From positions 1 to 7,027 of the forward strand of contig JAEWEH010000064.1 of NCBI GenBank assembly GCA_023389535.1: DNA of 7,027 bases, read 5' to 3'. Positions 1-6,235 of the stretch are shown here, piece by piece (position 1 is the first letter of the stretch; the number at the start of each line of letters is the position of its first letter). The DNA is from Pseudomonadota bacterium. GTDB taxonomy: Bacteria; Pseudomonadota; Gammaproteobacteria; Burkholderiales; Burkholderiaceae_B. Under the pieces are notes generated by a model. That model had not been told where the DNA came from, searched no databases, and saw nothing but the letters and a program-made list of their open reading frames with translations. The translations under genes and the position numbers were made by a program.

Positions 1-1
1 G

Positions 2-796
2 CGTTGGGGCGAGCGCATGGGTGATGCGGCCATGCAGGACCTGATGTTTCAGGCCTTGCATGATCCATTCCATGGCATCCACATGGGGGTGACGGCCGAG
101 AATGTTGCCCAGCGATACGGCATCACCCGGACGATGATGGACGAGGCGGCGCTACAGAGCCATCGACGCGCGGCTGCGGCGATTCAGGCCGGGCGCTACG
201 TGGAGCAAATCGTTCCGGTGACGGTTTCGACGCGACGTGGCGATGTGCAATTCGTGCAGGACGAGCACGTAAGGCCGGACACCTCGCTGGATGTCCTGTC
301 CAAAATGAAACCGATCTTCAAGCCCGATGGCGGGACGGTCACCGCCGGTAATTCCTCGGGGTTGAACGATGGCGCTGCCGCGCTGGTGCTGGCAAGTTCG
401 GCGGCCGTACGCAGCCAGAACCTGACGCCCATCGGCAGGTTGGTGGGATATGCCCACGCCGGCGTAGATCCGGAGTATATGGGCATCGGCCCGGTTCCGG
501 CGACGCGAAAACTGCTCGCCCGTACCGGCCTGAACGTCAGCGACCTGGACGTCATCGAATCGAACGAGGCCTTCGCTGCGCAGGCATGTGCGGTCAGCCG
601 GGCATTGGAATTTGATCCGGAAAAAGTCAATCCCAACGGTTCCGGCATATCGCTGGGGCATCCCGTTGGGGCGACTGGCGCCATCATCGCCACCAAGGCG
701 TTGTACGAACTGCGCCGGGTTGGCGGCCGCTATGCGCTGGCGACGATGTGTATCGGCGGCGGCCAGGGCATTGCCGCGATTTTTGAAAGAGTATGA
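2..796 (+). CDS. bktB: Beta-ketothiolase / acetyl-CoA acyltransferase, BktB-like (5' end outside window)
   Basis: This is a thiolase that joins or cleaves acyl-CoA and acetyl-CoA at the 3-ketoacyl-CoA stage. The frame is open to the left edge and the residues before the first in-frame ATG (17) already fit the family (RWGERMGDA), so that ATG is internal and the gene starts upstream. About 264 of the usual 390-395 residues are visible. The N-terminal part with the nucleophilic cysteine is missing. Visible motifs are HMGVTAENVA, GTVTAGNSSGLNDGAAA, NEAFA at 563-577, the catalytic histidine of GHPVGATGA at 659-661 and the second catalytic cysteine of CIGGGQG at 749-751. The sequence, including the ending GQGIAAIFERV, closely follows Ralstonia/Cupriavidus BktB as remembered; BktB accepts longer 3-ketoacyl-CoAs than PhaA. 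A same-strand dehydrogenase follows after 99 bases. Thiolase is certain; the BktB subtype is likely, but a beta-oxidation FadA-like role is possible. Confidence 0.9.
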   Translation, partial: RWGERMGDAAMQDLMFQALHDPFHGIHMGVTAENVAQRYGITRTMMDEAALQSHRRAAAAIQAGRYVEQIVPVTVSTRRGDVQFVQDEHVRPDTSLDVLSKMKPIFKPDGGTVTAGNSSGLNDGAAALVLASSAAVRSQNLTPIGRLVGYAHAGVDPEYMGIGPVPATRKLLARTGLNVSDLDVIESNEAFAAQACAVSRALEFDPEKVNPNGSGISLGHPVGATGAIIATKALYELRRVGGRYALATMCIGGGQGIAAIFERV

Positions 797-835
797 AAAT
801 GGGCTGCACGGTCTTGGCGCCATGTGTTCTGCGTA

Positions 836-865
836 TTGACGCGTTACATGAGCCAAGGTTAGTGT
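836..865 (+). promoter_or_regulatory. Weak candidate sigma70-type promoter before the dehydrogenase gene
   Basis: The 99-base gap between thiolase and dehydrogenase (797-895) holds TTGACG at 836-841, five of six matches to the -35 consensus. After an 18-base spacer comes TAGTGT at 860-865, only three of six matches to the -10 consensus but keeping T, A and the final T. Initiation would leave a leader of roughly 25 bases before the start codon. The -10 is poor and such matches occur by chance, so this is only a possibility. I see no terminator in the gap, and the two genes may equally be co-transcribed. Confidence 0.2.
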
Positions 866-884
866 CCTCGTATCCGTATGCGGG

Positions 885-889
885 AAGGA
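885..889 (+). promoter_or_regulatory. Ribosome binding site of the short-chain dehydrogenase
   Basis: AAGGA, within the purine run GGGAAGGAA at 882-890, lies 6 bases before the ATG at 896 and 9 bases before the adjacent ATG at 899. Both spacings are workable, so the site supports this start region but cannot separate the two neighbouring methionine codons. Confidence 0.7.
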
Positions 890-895
890 AAATAA

Positions 896-1771
896 ATGAT
901 GTCGAAGCGACTGAAGGATAGGGTAGCGATCGTGACCGGCGCAGGCCATGGCCTGGGCCGCGCCCACGTGCTGGAACTCGCGCGCCATGGGGCCCGTGTG
1001 GTTGTCAATGATCTGGACGGCGCCGCCCAGGTCGCCGACGAAGTGCGCAGGGCGGGAGGCGAGGCCATCGCGCACAATGGCGACGTGACCCGAAGCGAGG
1101 CGATGCAAGACATGGCGGCCGCGGCGCTGTCGGCGTTCGGACGCATCGACATTCTGGTCAACAACGCGGGCATCTTGCGCGATCGGACATTCGCAAAAAT
1201 GCCGCTGGAGGACTTTCAACGCGTGTTGGACGTGCATGTCATGGGGGCGGTCCATGCCACGAAAGCGGTATGGGAACAGATGCGCTCGCAACGCTACGGA
1301 CGCATCGTCATGACCACGTCCTCGTCAGGCTTGTATGGCAGCTTCGGACAGTCCAATTATGCTGCCGCCAAGATGGCGCTTGTCGGATTGATGCAGACCC
1401 TGTCGCTGGAGGGCGCCAAGCATGATATCCGCGTGAACTGCCTGGCGCCCAGCGCTATCACGGCCATGACTGAAGGTTTGCTGCCACCAGAAGCCACGCA
1501 AATTCTTACCCCCGAACGCGTCAGTCCAGGCCTGGTCGCCCTAGTGGGCGGCGATGCGCCCACTCGCATGATCTTGTTGGCGGGCGGAGGCAGCTTCGAA
1601 TGTGCTCACATTACCATGACACGGGGAATTCATATCGACGACCAGGACAATGTCGCCGGAACGCTGTGCGACCGCATCTCCGAGGTGCAGGCGCAGATGG
1701 GGCAGTTTGTCCCCGCCAATGGATGGGATCAGCCGCGGCATGAGCTTGATAAGGCGATCGCCAAGCGCTAG
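896..1771 (+). CDS. Short-chain dehydrogenase/reductase, MFE-2-type (R)-3-hydroxyacyl-CoA dehydrogenase-like
   Basis: This 291-residue classical SDR is predicted to be a cytoplasmic NAD-dependent oxidoreductase. The N-terminal Rossmann fold carries TGAGHGLG (14-21), an acidic residue after beta-2 (VVVNDLD, D39) that favours NAD over NADP, and NNAG (89-92). The active site is S142, Y155 and K159 (SNYAAAK). H114 in DVHVMG sits where most SDRs have the fourth catalytic Asn. The combination NNAGILRDR, DVHVMG, GRIVMTTSSSGLYG and FGQSNYAAAK resembles the dehydrogenase domain of peroxisomal multifunctional enzyme 2 (17beta-HSD4), though without that protein's insertion after beta-2. A C-terminal extension (about 230-291) also recalls that group. 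Following a BktB-like thiolase, it probably oxidises a 3-hydroxyacyl-CoA to the ketoacyl-CoA substrate of the thiolase; this is inference. The start could be either of two adjacent ATGs. It does not look like PhaB, which is shorter. Confidence 0.88.
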   Translation: MMSKRLKDRVAIVTGAGHGLGRAHVLELARHGARVVVNDLDGAAQVADEVRRAGGEAIAHNGDVTRSEAMQDMAAAALSAFGRIDILVNNAGILRDRTFAKMPLEDFQRVLDVHVMGAVHATKAVWEQMRSQRYGRIVMTTSSSGLYGSFGQSNYAAAKMALVGLMQTLSLEGAKHDIRVNCLAPSAITAMTEGLLPPEATQILTPERVSPGLVALVGGDAPTRMILLAGGGSFECAHITMTRGIHIDDQDNVAGTLCDRISEVQAQMGQFVPANGWDQPRHELDKAIAKR

Positions 1772-1793
1772 GGGCGCGCTGTAGAGCGCGCCC
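1772..1793. terminator. GC-rich hairpin in the convergent gap, candidate bidirectional terminator
   Basis: A perfect 9-base-pair stem, GGGCGCGCT (1772-1780) with AGCGCGCCC (1785-1793), closes a four-base loop GTAG. It begins directly after the TAG of the dehydrogenase gene and ends 7 bases before the stop of the converging HIT gene, so it could end transcription from both sides. Neither side has a real T-tract: the plus strand continues GCCCCATTCAC and the minus strand CTAGCGC. It therefore differs from a textbook intrinsic terminator and may instead act as a 3'-end stabilising hairpin with Rho-dependent termination. Confidence 0.5.
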
Positions 1794-1800
1794 GCCCCAT

Positions 1801-2256
1801 TCACATTTCGCCCAGCGCGGCGCGCAGCGCCTCGTGGTAATGCGGCATCCGGGCCTGAATGCGGATGGCCATGGCCTGCCAGGCGGCTTCCCGCTCGGCG
1901 GAGCGTGGCGGCGGGGAAGCCCACACCGCATCCGGAAAACGCGGATCGCAGGACCAGCGCGGGATGACATGCCAGTGCAGGTGCGGCACCATGTTGCCGA
2001 ATTGGGCCAGATTTACCTTGTCCGGCTGCAGCGTGTGGCGCTGCGCCTGCTCCACCGTCCAGACGGCCTGCATCAGCGCATCCCGATGCTGCGGCGACAA
2101 CTGCGTCATTTCCGCGACATGGCGGTTCCAGATGACCCGTGTATAACCGGGATGTTGGGGGTCCGGCACGTGGACGACGCGCATGTCGTCGTTAGCCCAT
2201 AACAAGACGCCGCCGTCCTGAGTGCATAGCGGGCAGTCGCCCGGCGTGGTCGTCAT
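1801..2256 (-). CDS. HIT (histidine triad) family protein
   Basis: This 151-residue protein belongs to the histidine triad superfamily of nucleotide hydrolases and transferases, which typically cleave AMP from phosphoramidates or dinucleoside polyphosphates. The signature is NMVPHLHWHVIPR, with HLHWH at residues 92-96; the middle histidine, H94, is the expected nucleophile. C8 and C11 (CPLC), H46 (NRHV) and H92 are arranged like the zinc site of other HIT proteins, which is an inference here. There is no signal peptide or membrane segment. The frame stays open upstream to an ATG at 2418, but the start at 2256 is preferred: it has a good ribosome binding site, overlaps the stop of the preceding kinase gene by four bases (ATGA), and puts CPLC near the N-terminus as in relatives. 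The longer form would run about 160 bases into that gene. The substrate cannot be told from sequence. It is probably co-transcribed and translationally coupled with the kinase. Confidence 0.88.
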   Translation of the reverse strand: MTTTPGDCPLCTQDGGVLLWANDDMRVVHVPDPQHPGYTRVIWNRHVAEMTQLSPQHRDALMQAVWTVEQAQRHTLQPDKVNLAQFGNMVPHLHWHVIPRWSCDPRFPDAVWASPPPRSAEREAAWQAMAIRIQARMPHYHEALRAALGEM

Positions 2257-3746
2257 GTGTCTTGATCCTTCAACATGGATTCCAATGCTTTGACGATGTG
2301 CTCCAGTACCGTCACGCGGGCGTGCCGCTTGTCGTTGGCCGACACCACATGCCATGGGCAAGCGGCCGTGCTGGTGTATTGCAGCATGTCGTTGGTTGCC
2401 AGGTGGTAGGCGTCCCATTTTTTTCGATTGCGCCAGTCGTCGGGCGTGATCTTGAACGATTTGAAAGGTGACGCTTCGCGTTCGTGGAAGCGTTCCAGCT
2501 GTTCGTCCTTGGTAATGGCCAGCCAGAACTTCAGCAACAGCGCGCCGCTACCCTGGATTTGCGCCTCGAATTGGCGTATCTCTTCATAAGCTCGCTGCCA
2601 CTCGGCCGAAGAGGCGTAGCCTTCGACCCGTTCGACCAGCACCCTGCCGTACCAGGACCGATCGAACAGAACGATGCTGCCGGGAGCGGGCAGATCGCGC
2701 CAGAAGCGCCATAAATAAGGGTGTGCCAGCTCTTCGTCGTTGGGCGCGGAGATGGGGAAGGCCTGGAACTGACGGGCATCCAAAGCGTGCGTAATGCGGC
2801 GTATGGCACCACCCTTGCCTGCGGCATCCTGGCCCTCGAAGAGCAAGATCATCGGAATGCGCTGGAATGCTTTGTCCTGGACCAGGTTGGCGAGTTTCGC
2901 CTGGGCCGTGGCCAGCCGGGCATCGTACTCGTCGTCCTCGAGCTTGATGGCGTAATCGAGGTTCTCCAGGCGGGGCGCCTTTGCATGGCTGTTGATGACG
3001 GCCAGTGCAGTCGGTGGGTCCGCTGGCGCCCGGCTGGGCGGCGCTTTTTCCCGCAGGGCGGCCAGGACGGCGCGACCGGTATCGATAGCGCGCATTTCAG
3101 CGTCGGCGGCGGGAATGACGCGCCATGGCGCATGGCCTGTGTCCGTCAGGGATATCGCCAGCGATCCCGCATCGCGCAGGCGTTCGAACTTCTTTCTGAC
3201 CTTGATATCTTCAGGCCGCACCATCCAGGCAGTTTCAGGGTCGGACAGCAATTGGTCGGTGCGTTTCTTCTGGGCCTGTTTCGATAGGTGATACCAAAGC
3301 TTGATCACCTGTATGCCGTTATGCGCGAGTGTGTCTTCAAACGCGCGGATGTCCACAGCCAACTGCGCTATGCGTGCCTGGTCGGGTCTTTTTCTTGCGG
3401 CTTCGGCGAGCAGCGGCTGATACCACGAGCCGAAGACAATACCGATCTTGCCCTTGGCAGGCAGTTTGCTCCAGTAGCGCCACAGTGCTGGATGGCCCAT
3501 TTCTTCGTCGGTCGGCGCGCCGAAGGCCAGCGTGCGGATATGCCGTGCGTCCATCCATTCGTTCAGCAGGCTGACTGAAGCGCCCTTGCCAACCCCGTCG
3601 ATACCGGCGATAACGATCAACAGCGCGCGCTTGGCCTGCTTGATGCGTGCATACTGCGCTTTCAGCAGCGCGGTGCGCAGCCGCTCTTCCAGCGGCCGCG
3701 CTTCTTCGCGGCTGAGGGCTGGATCGGACTCGGCGGCTTCGAACAT
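2253..3746 (-). CDS. Two-domain polyphosphate kinase 2, polyphosphate:AMP phosphotransferase type
   Basis: This 497-residue cytoplasmic protein is built from two fused PPK2 domains (about 10-235 and 262-490), the layout of Pseudomonas aeruginosa PA3455, which makes ADP from AMP and polyphosphate. Domain 2 has an intact Walker A, GQDAAGKGG (305-313), an intact Walker B, FDRSWYGR (361-368), and the family's WDAYHLATNDML segment (444-455). Domain 1 keeps Walker A, GIDGVGKG (48-55), but its Walker B position reads VFGSWYQP (104-111), losing the Asp and Arg of DRSWY, so catalysis is expected mainly from domain 2. As I recall, PA3455 has a similar FGNWY there, so the loss seems normal for the group. 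The start at 3746 (MFEAAE) resembles the PA3455 N-terminus; the ribosome binding site is weak. It lies 53 bases after trpC with no visible terminator and overlaps the next gene by four bases. Family is certain; AMP specificity is inferred from architecture. Confidence 0.93.
   Translation of the reverse strand: MFEAAESDPALSREEARPLEERLRTALLKAQYARIKQAKRALLIVIAGIDGVGKGASVSLLNEWMDARHIRTLAFGAPTDEEMGHPALWRYWSKLPAKGKIGIVFGSWYQPLLAEAARKRPDQARIAQLAVDIRAFEDTLAHNGIQVIKLWYHLSKQAQKKRTDQLLSDPETAWMVRPEDIKVRKKFERLRDAGSLAISLTDTGHAPWRVIPAADAEMRAIDTGRAVLAALREKAPPSRAPADPPTALAVINSHAKAPRLENLDYAIKLEDDEYDARLATAQAKLANLVQDKAFQRIPMILLFEGQDAAGKGGAIRRITHALDARQFQAFPISAPNDEELAHPYLWRFWRDLPAPGSIVLFDRSWYGRVLVERVEGYASSAEWQRAYEEIRQFEAQIQGSGALLLKFWLAITKDEQLERFHEREASPFKSFKITPDDWRNRKKWDAYHLATNDMLQYTSTAACPWHVVSANDKRHARVTVLEHIVKALESMLKDQDT
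2266..2271 (-). promoter_or_regulatory. Ribosome binding site that sets the HIT gene start
   Basis: On the minus strand GAAGGA (read from 2271 to 2266) lies 9 bases before the ATG at 2256, inside the last codons of the polyphosphate kinase gene. Together with the ATGA stop-start overlap it supports the 151-residue HIT product over the longer in-frame reading. Confidence 0.65.
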
Positions 3747-3799
3747 CGTTAGGGCCTGTTAACGCGAAAAGGGTATGCGCACTGGCCGGGAAGCGTACA

Positions 3800-4594
3800 T
3801 CACGCGCTGAAAAACAGCTGCTGCAGCGCGACGCCCGGATCAGGCGCCCGCATGAAGGCTTCGCCCACCAGAAAGGCCTGTACGCCGTTGTCGCGCATGA
3901 GCTTGACGTCCGCCGGTTCCAGTATGCCGCTTTCAGTGATGACGCGCTTGCCTTCCGGGATGGCATCCAGCAAGTCCAGCGTATTGTTCAGCGAGGTGTC
4001 GAAGCTGCGCAAGTTGCGGTTATTGATGCCGAGCAGCGAAGTGTCCATTTGCAGCGCCACATCGAGTTCGGCGCGATCGTGCACTTCCACCAGCACGTCC
4101 ATGCCCAGTTCCTTGGCGACCGCTTCGAATTCGCGCAATTGCTGCGGCGACAGTGCGGCTGCGATCAGCAGGATGCAGTCGGCCCCCAGCGCGCGTGCGT
4201 GGATGATCTGGTAGGGGTCGATCATGAAGTCCTTGCGCAGTACCGGCAGGGTGCAGGCGGCGCGCGCCTGGCGCAGATAGTCGTAGGAGCCCTGGAAAAA
4301 CTTGACGTCCGTAAGCACGGACAGGCAGGCGGCGCCATGCGCGGCATAAGAACTGGCGATTTCCACCGGGTTGAAGTTGTCGCGTATCACGCCTTTGGAC
4401 GGCGATGCCTTCTTGATTTCCGCGATCACGGCGGGTTTGCCTTGCGCGATCTTTTCTTCTATGGCGCGCGCAAAGCCGCGCAGGTCCTTGCGGTTCTTGG
4501 CCTCGCGCAGGACATCGGCTTCGCTGCGCATCTGGCGCGCCGTCGCCACTTCTGCCTTTTTGGTTTCGAGTATTTTGGCGAGTATGTCGTTCAT
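3800..4594 (-). CDS. trpC: Indole-3-glycerol phosphate synthase
   Basis: This 264-residue single-function TIM-barrel enzyme converts CdRP (1-(o-carboxyphenylamino)-1-deoxyribulose 5-phosphate) to indole-3-glycerol phosphate, releasing CO2 and water. All expected catalytic residues are visible: E59 and K61 in [11 protein letters not shown], the general acid K121 in LRKDF, E170 in VEVH, N191 in GINNRNL, and E221/S222 in ITESGI; the phosphate-binding loop VGEAFMR is near the C-terminus. The length matches free-standing TrpC and there is no fused TrpF domain, unlike E. coli. The start ATG overlaps the trpD stop codon by four bases (ATGA, 4591-4594), and with only a weak upstream GGA it probably depends on translational coupling to trpD. 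No terminator is seen in the 53 bases after it, so transcription may continue into the polyphosphate kinase gene. Confidence 0.97.
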   Translation of the reverse strand: MNDILAKILETKKAEVATARQMRSEADVLREAKNRKDLRGFARAIEEKIAQGKPAVIAEIKKASPSKGVIRDNFNPVEIASSYAAHGAACLSVLTDVKFFQGSYDYLRQARAACTLPVLRKDFMIDPYQIIHARALGADCILLIAAALSPQQLREFEAVAKELGMDVLVEVHDRAELDVALQMDTSLLGINNRNLRSFDTSLNNTLDLLDAIPEGKRVITESGILEPADVKLMRDNGVQAFLVGEAFMRAPDPGVALQQLFFSA

Positions 4595-5625
4595 GCAATC
4601 AGAGTCCGTGTATAAGTGCAGAATTCATCGAGCTTGGCCCGCGCGGCGCCGCTGGCAAGCGCTTCGAATGCCATTTTCAGGCCCTGTTCGATGGAGTCGG
4701 CCTTGTTGGCGGCATAGATGGCCAGGCCGGCGTTAAGTCCTACGATATCACGAGCGGGGCCTTCGACGTTACTCAGGGCTTCCACCACCAGCTTGGCCGA
4801 CTCCGCCCGATTGCCAACCTTGATGGAACGGTTGGAAATCATGCTCATGCCGAAATCTTCGGGATGGATTTCATATTCGCGCACCTGGCCGTCCTTCAGC
4901 TCGCCGACCAGCGTGGCGGCGCCCAGCGAGGCTTCGTCCATGCCGTCCTTGCCATGCACAATCAGCACATGTTTGGAGCCCAGTCTTTGCAGGACGCGCA
5001 CTTGTATCCCGACCAGGTCGGGGTGGAATACGCCCATCAGCTGATTGGCGGCATTGGCGGGATTGGTCAAAGGGCCCAGGATATTGAAGATGGTGCGCAC
5101 CCCCAGTTCCTTGCGCACGGCCGCGACATTCTTCATGGCGCCATGGTGGGCCGGGGCAAACATGAAGCCTATGCCCAGGCGGTTGATGCATTCGGCCACT
5201 TGGGCCGGCTTGAGCATCACATTGGCGCCCAGTTCTTCCAGCACGTCCGCGCTGCCGGACGAAGACGATGCGCTGCGACCGCCATGCTTGGCAATCTTCA
5301 CGCCCTGGGATGCGGCGACAAACATGGCGGCGGTGGAGATGTTGAAGGTGTTGGAGCCGTCGCCGCCCGTGCCGCACATGTCCAGCAGCTCTTCGGGGCA
5401 GCCAGTGTCGACAGGCAGGGCGAATTCGCGCATGACCTGGGCAGCGGCGGTGATCTCGCCCACGGTTTCCTTCTTGACGCGCAGACCCATGAGCAGCGCA
5501 CTGGCGATCTGCGGCGACATTTCGCCGCGCATCAGCATGCGCATCAGGCCCAGCATTTCGTCGTGGAAGATCTCGCGGTGTTCAATGCAGCGCGCCAGCG
5601 CTTCGGTGGGGGTGATCAATGTCAT
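4591..5625 (-). CDS. trpD: Anthranilate phosphoribosyltransferase
   Basis: This 344-residue enzyme transfers phosphoribose from PRPP to anthranilate, the second dedicated step of tryptophan synthesis. Diagnostic motifs are the PRPP-binding [15 protein letters not shown] (84-98), KHGGRS (113-118) with the following serine-rich loop and [10 protein letters not shown], the anthranilate-site segment [16 protein letters not shown] (160-175), [13 protein letters not shown] (177-189), and the metal-binding DE pair at 230-231 in HGKDGMDE. Length and motifs are normal for a stand-alone TrpD, not fused to the glutamine amidotransferase. It follows trpG by 22 bases and overlaps trpC by four. The start at 5625 is supported by GGAG five bases upstream (5631-5634 on the minus strand). 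Confidence 0.98.
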   Translation of the reverse strand: MTLITPTEALARCIEHREIFHDEMLGLMRMLMRGEMSPQIASALLMGLRVKKETVGEITAAAQVMREFALPVDTGCPEELLDMCGTGGDGSNTFNISTAAMFVAASQGVKIAKHGGRSASSSSGSADVLEELGANVMLKPAQVAECINRLGIGFMFAPAHHGAMKNVAAVRKELGVRTIFNILGPLTNPANAANQLMGVFHPDLVGIQVRVLQRLGSKHVLIVHGKDGMDEASLGAATLVGELKDGQVREYEIHPEDFGMSMISNRSIKVGNRAESAKLVVEALSNVEGPARDIVGLNAGLAIYAANKADSIEQGLKMAFEALASGAARAKLDEFCTYTRTLIA

Positions 5626-5647
5626 ACGGGCTCCGGAGGTATTGAAT

Positions 5648-6211
5648 TTAGATTTCCAGGAAGTTCTTCAAGAGGGCGTGGCCATGTTCGCTTAGCACCG
5701 ATTCGGGATGAAACTGCACACCGTATAGCGGCATCATCTTGTGGCGCACGCCCATGATTTCTTCGTCGTCGGTCTGCGCGGTGATTTCCAGGCAGTCGGG
5801 CAGCGTTTCGCGCTTGATGGCCAGCGAGTGGTAGCGGGTTACGGCGTAGGGCGATGGCAAGCCCTTGAAGACATCCGTGCCGGTGTGGGTGATGTTCGAC
5901 ACCTTGCCGTGCATGATCTGCTTGGCGCGGATGATGTCGCCGCCGAAGGCGGCGCCGATGGCCTGATGGCCCAGGCAGACACCCAATATGGGAAGCTTGC
6001 CGGCGAAATGCTGGATCACCGCAATGGATATGCCCGCTTCCGCCGGCGAGCAAGGCCCCGGCGAGATGCAGATGCGTTCCGGCTTCATGGAAGCAATATC
6101 GGCGACGGTGGTCTGGTCATTGCGCAACACGCGCACGTCTTCTCCGAGTTCGCCGAAATATTGCACCAGGTTATAGGTGAACGAGTCGTAATTATCAAGC
6201 ATCAATAACAT
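5648..6211 (-). CDS. trpG: Anthranilate synthase component II, glutamine amidotransferase
   Basis: This 187-residue class I glutamine amidotransferase supplies ammonia from glutamine to TrpE. The catalytic triad is complete: C79 in GVCLGHQ, and H168 and E170 in FHPES. The N-terminal [19 protein letters not shown] and the SPGPCSP oxyanion-strand motif are typical of TrpG/PabA. The start at 6211 has AGGAG six bases upstream (6218-6222 on the minus strand). It lies 24 bases after trpE and 22 before trpD, so its main partner is TrpE. In bacteria with one such subunit it can also serve PabB in folate synthesis; that possibility is inferred and cannot be judged from this window. Confidence 0.97.
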   Translation of the reverse strand: MLLMLDNYDSFTYNLVQYFGELGEDVRVLRNDQTTVADIASMKPERICISPGPCSPAEAGISIAVIQHFAGKLPILGVCLGHQAIGAAFGGDIIRAKQIMHGKVSNITHTGTDVFKGLPSPYAVTRYHSLAIKRETLPDCLEITAQTDDEEIMGVRHKMMPLYGVQFHPESVLSEHGHALLKNFLEI

Positions 6212-6217
6212 GTGATT

Positions 6218-6222
6218 CTCCT
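6218..6222 (-). promoter_or_regulatory. Strong ribosome binding site of trpG
   Basis: AGGAG on the minus strand, six bases before the ATG at 6211, within the 24-base trpE-trpG gap. It supports [11 protein letters not shown] as the N-terminus over the internal methionine three codons on, and indicates independent ribosome entry at trpG. Confidence 0.7.
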
Positions 6223-6235
6223 GGGTTGATGCCGG

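Noticed and set aside
17..19. ATG at 17 as the true start of the thiolase
   Set aside because: The frame is open upstream with family-typical residues, and the protein would lack the N-terminal third holding the catalytic cysteine. The gene is simply cut by the window edge.
152..1291. Minus-strand open frame of 379 codons antisense to the thiolase and dehydrogenase
   Set aside because: It runs across two well-supported plus-strand genes and the gap between them. The translation is rich in Arg and His with no recognisable domain, which is typical of a complement-frame shadow in GC-rich DNA.
2257..2418. N-terminal extension of the HIT protein to an upstream ATG at 2418
   Set aside because: It would overlap the polyphosphate kinase gene by about 160 bases, and the extra residues do not look like HIT sequence. 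The internal start has a proper ribosome binding site and an ATGA overlap.
3747..3768. Short inverted repeat CGTTA ... TAACG in the trpC-ppk2 gap as a terminator
   Set aside because: The stem is only five base pairs around an 8-base loop, without a T-run. It is too weak to call, so read-through from trpC is left open.
4864..5757. Plus-strand open frame of 297 codons antisense to trpD and the end of trpG
   Set aside because: It lies opposite clearly conserved trp genes, has low-complexity Gly/Ala/His composition and matches no family I know. Nothing suggests a real antisense gene.
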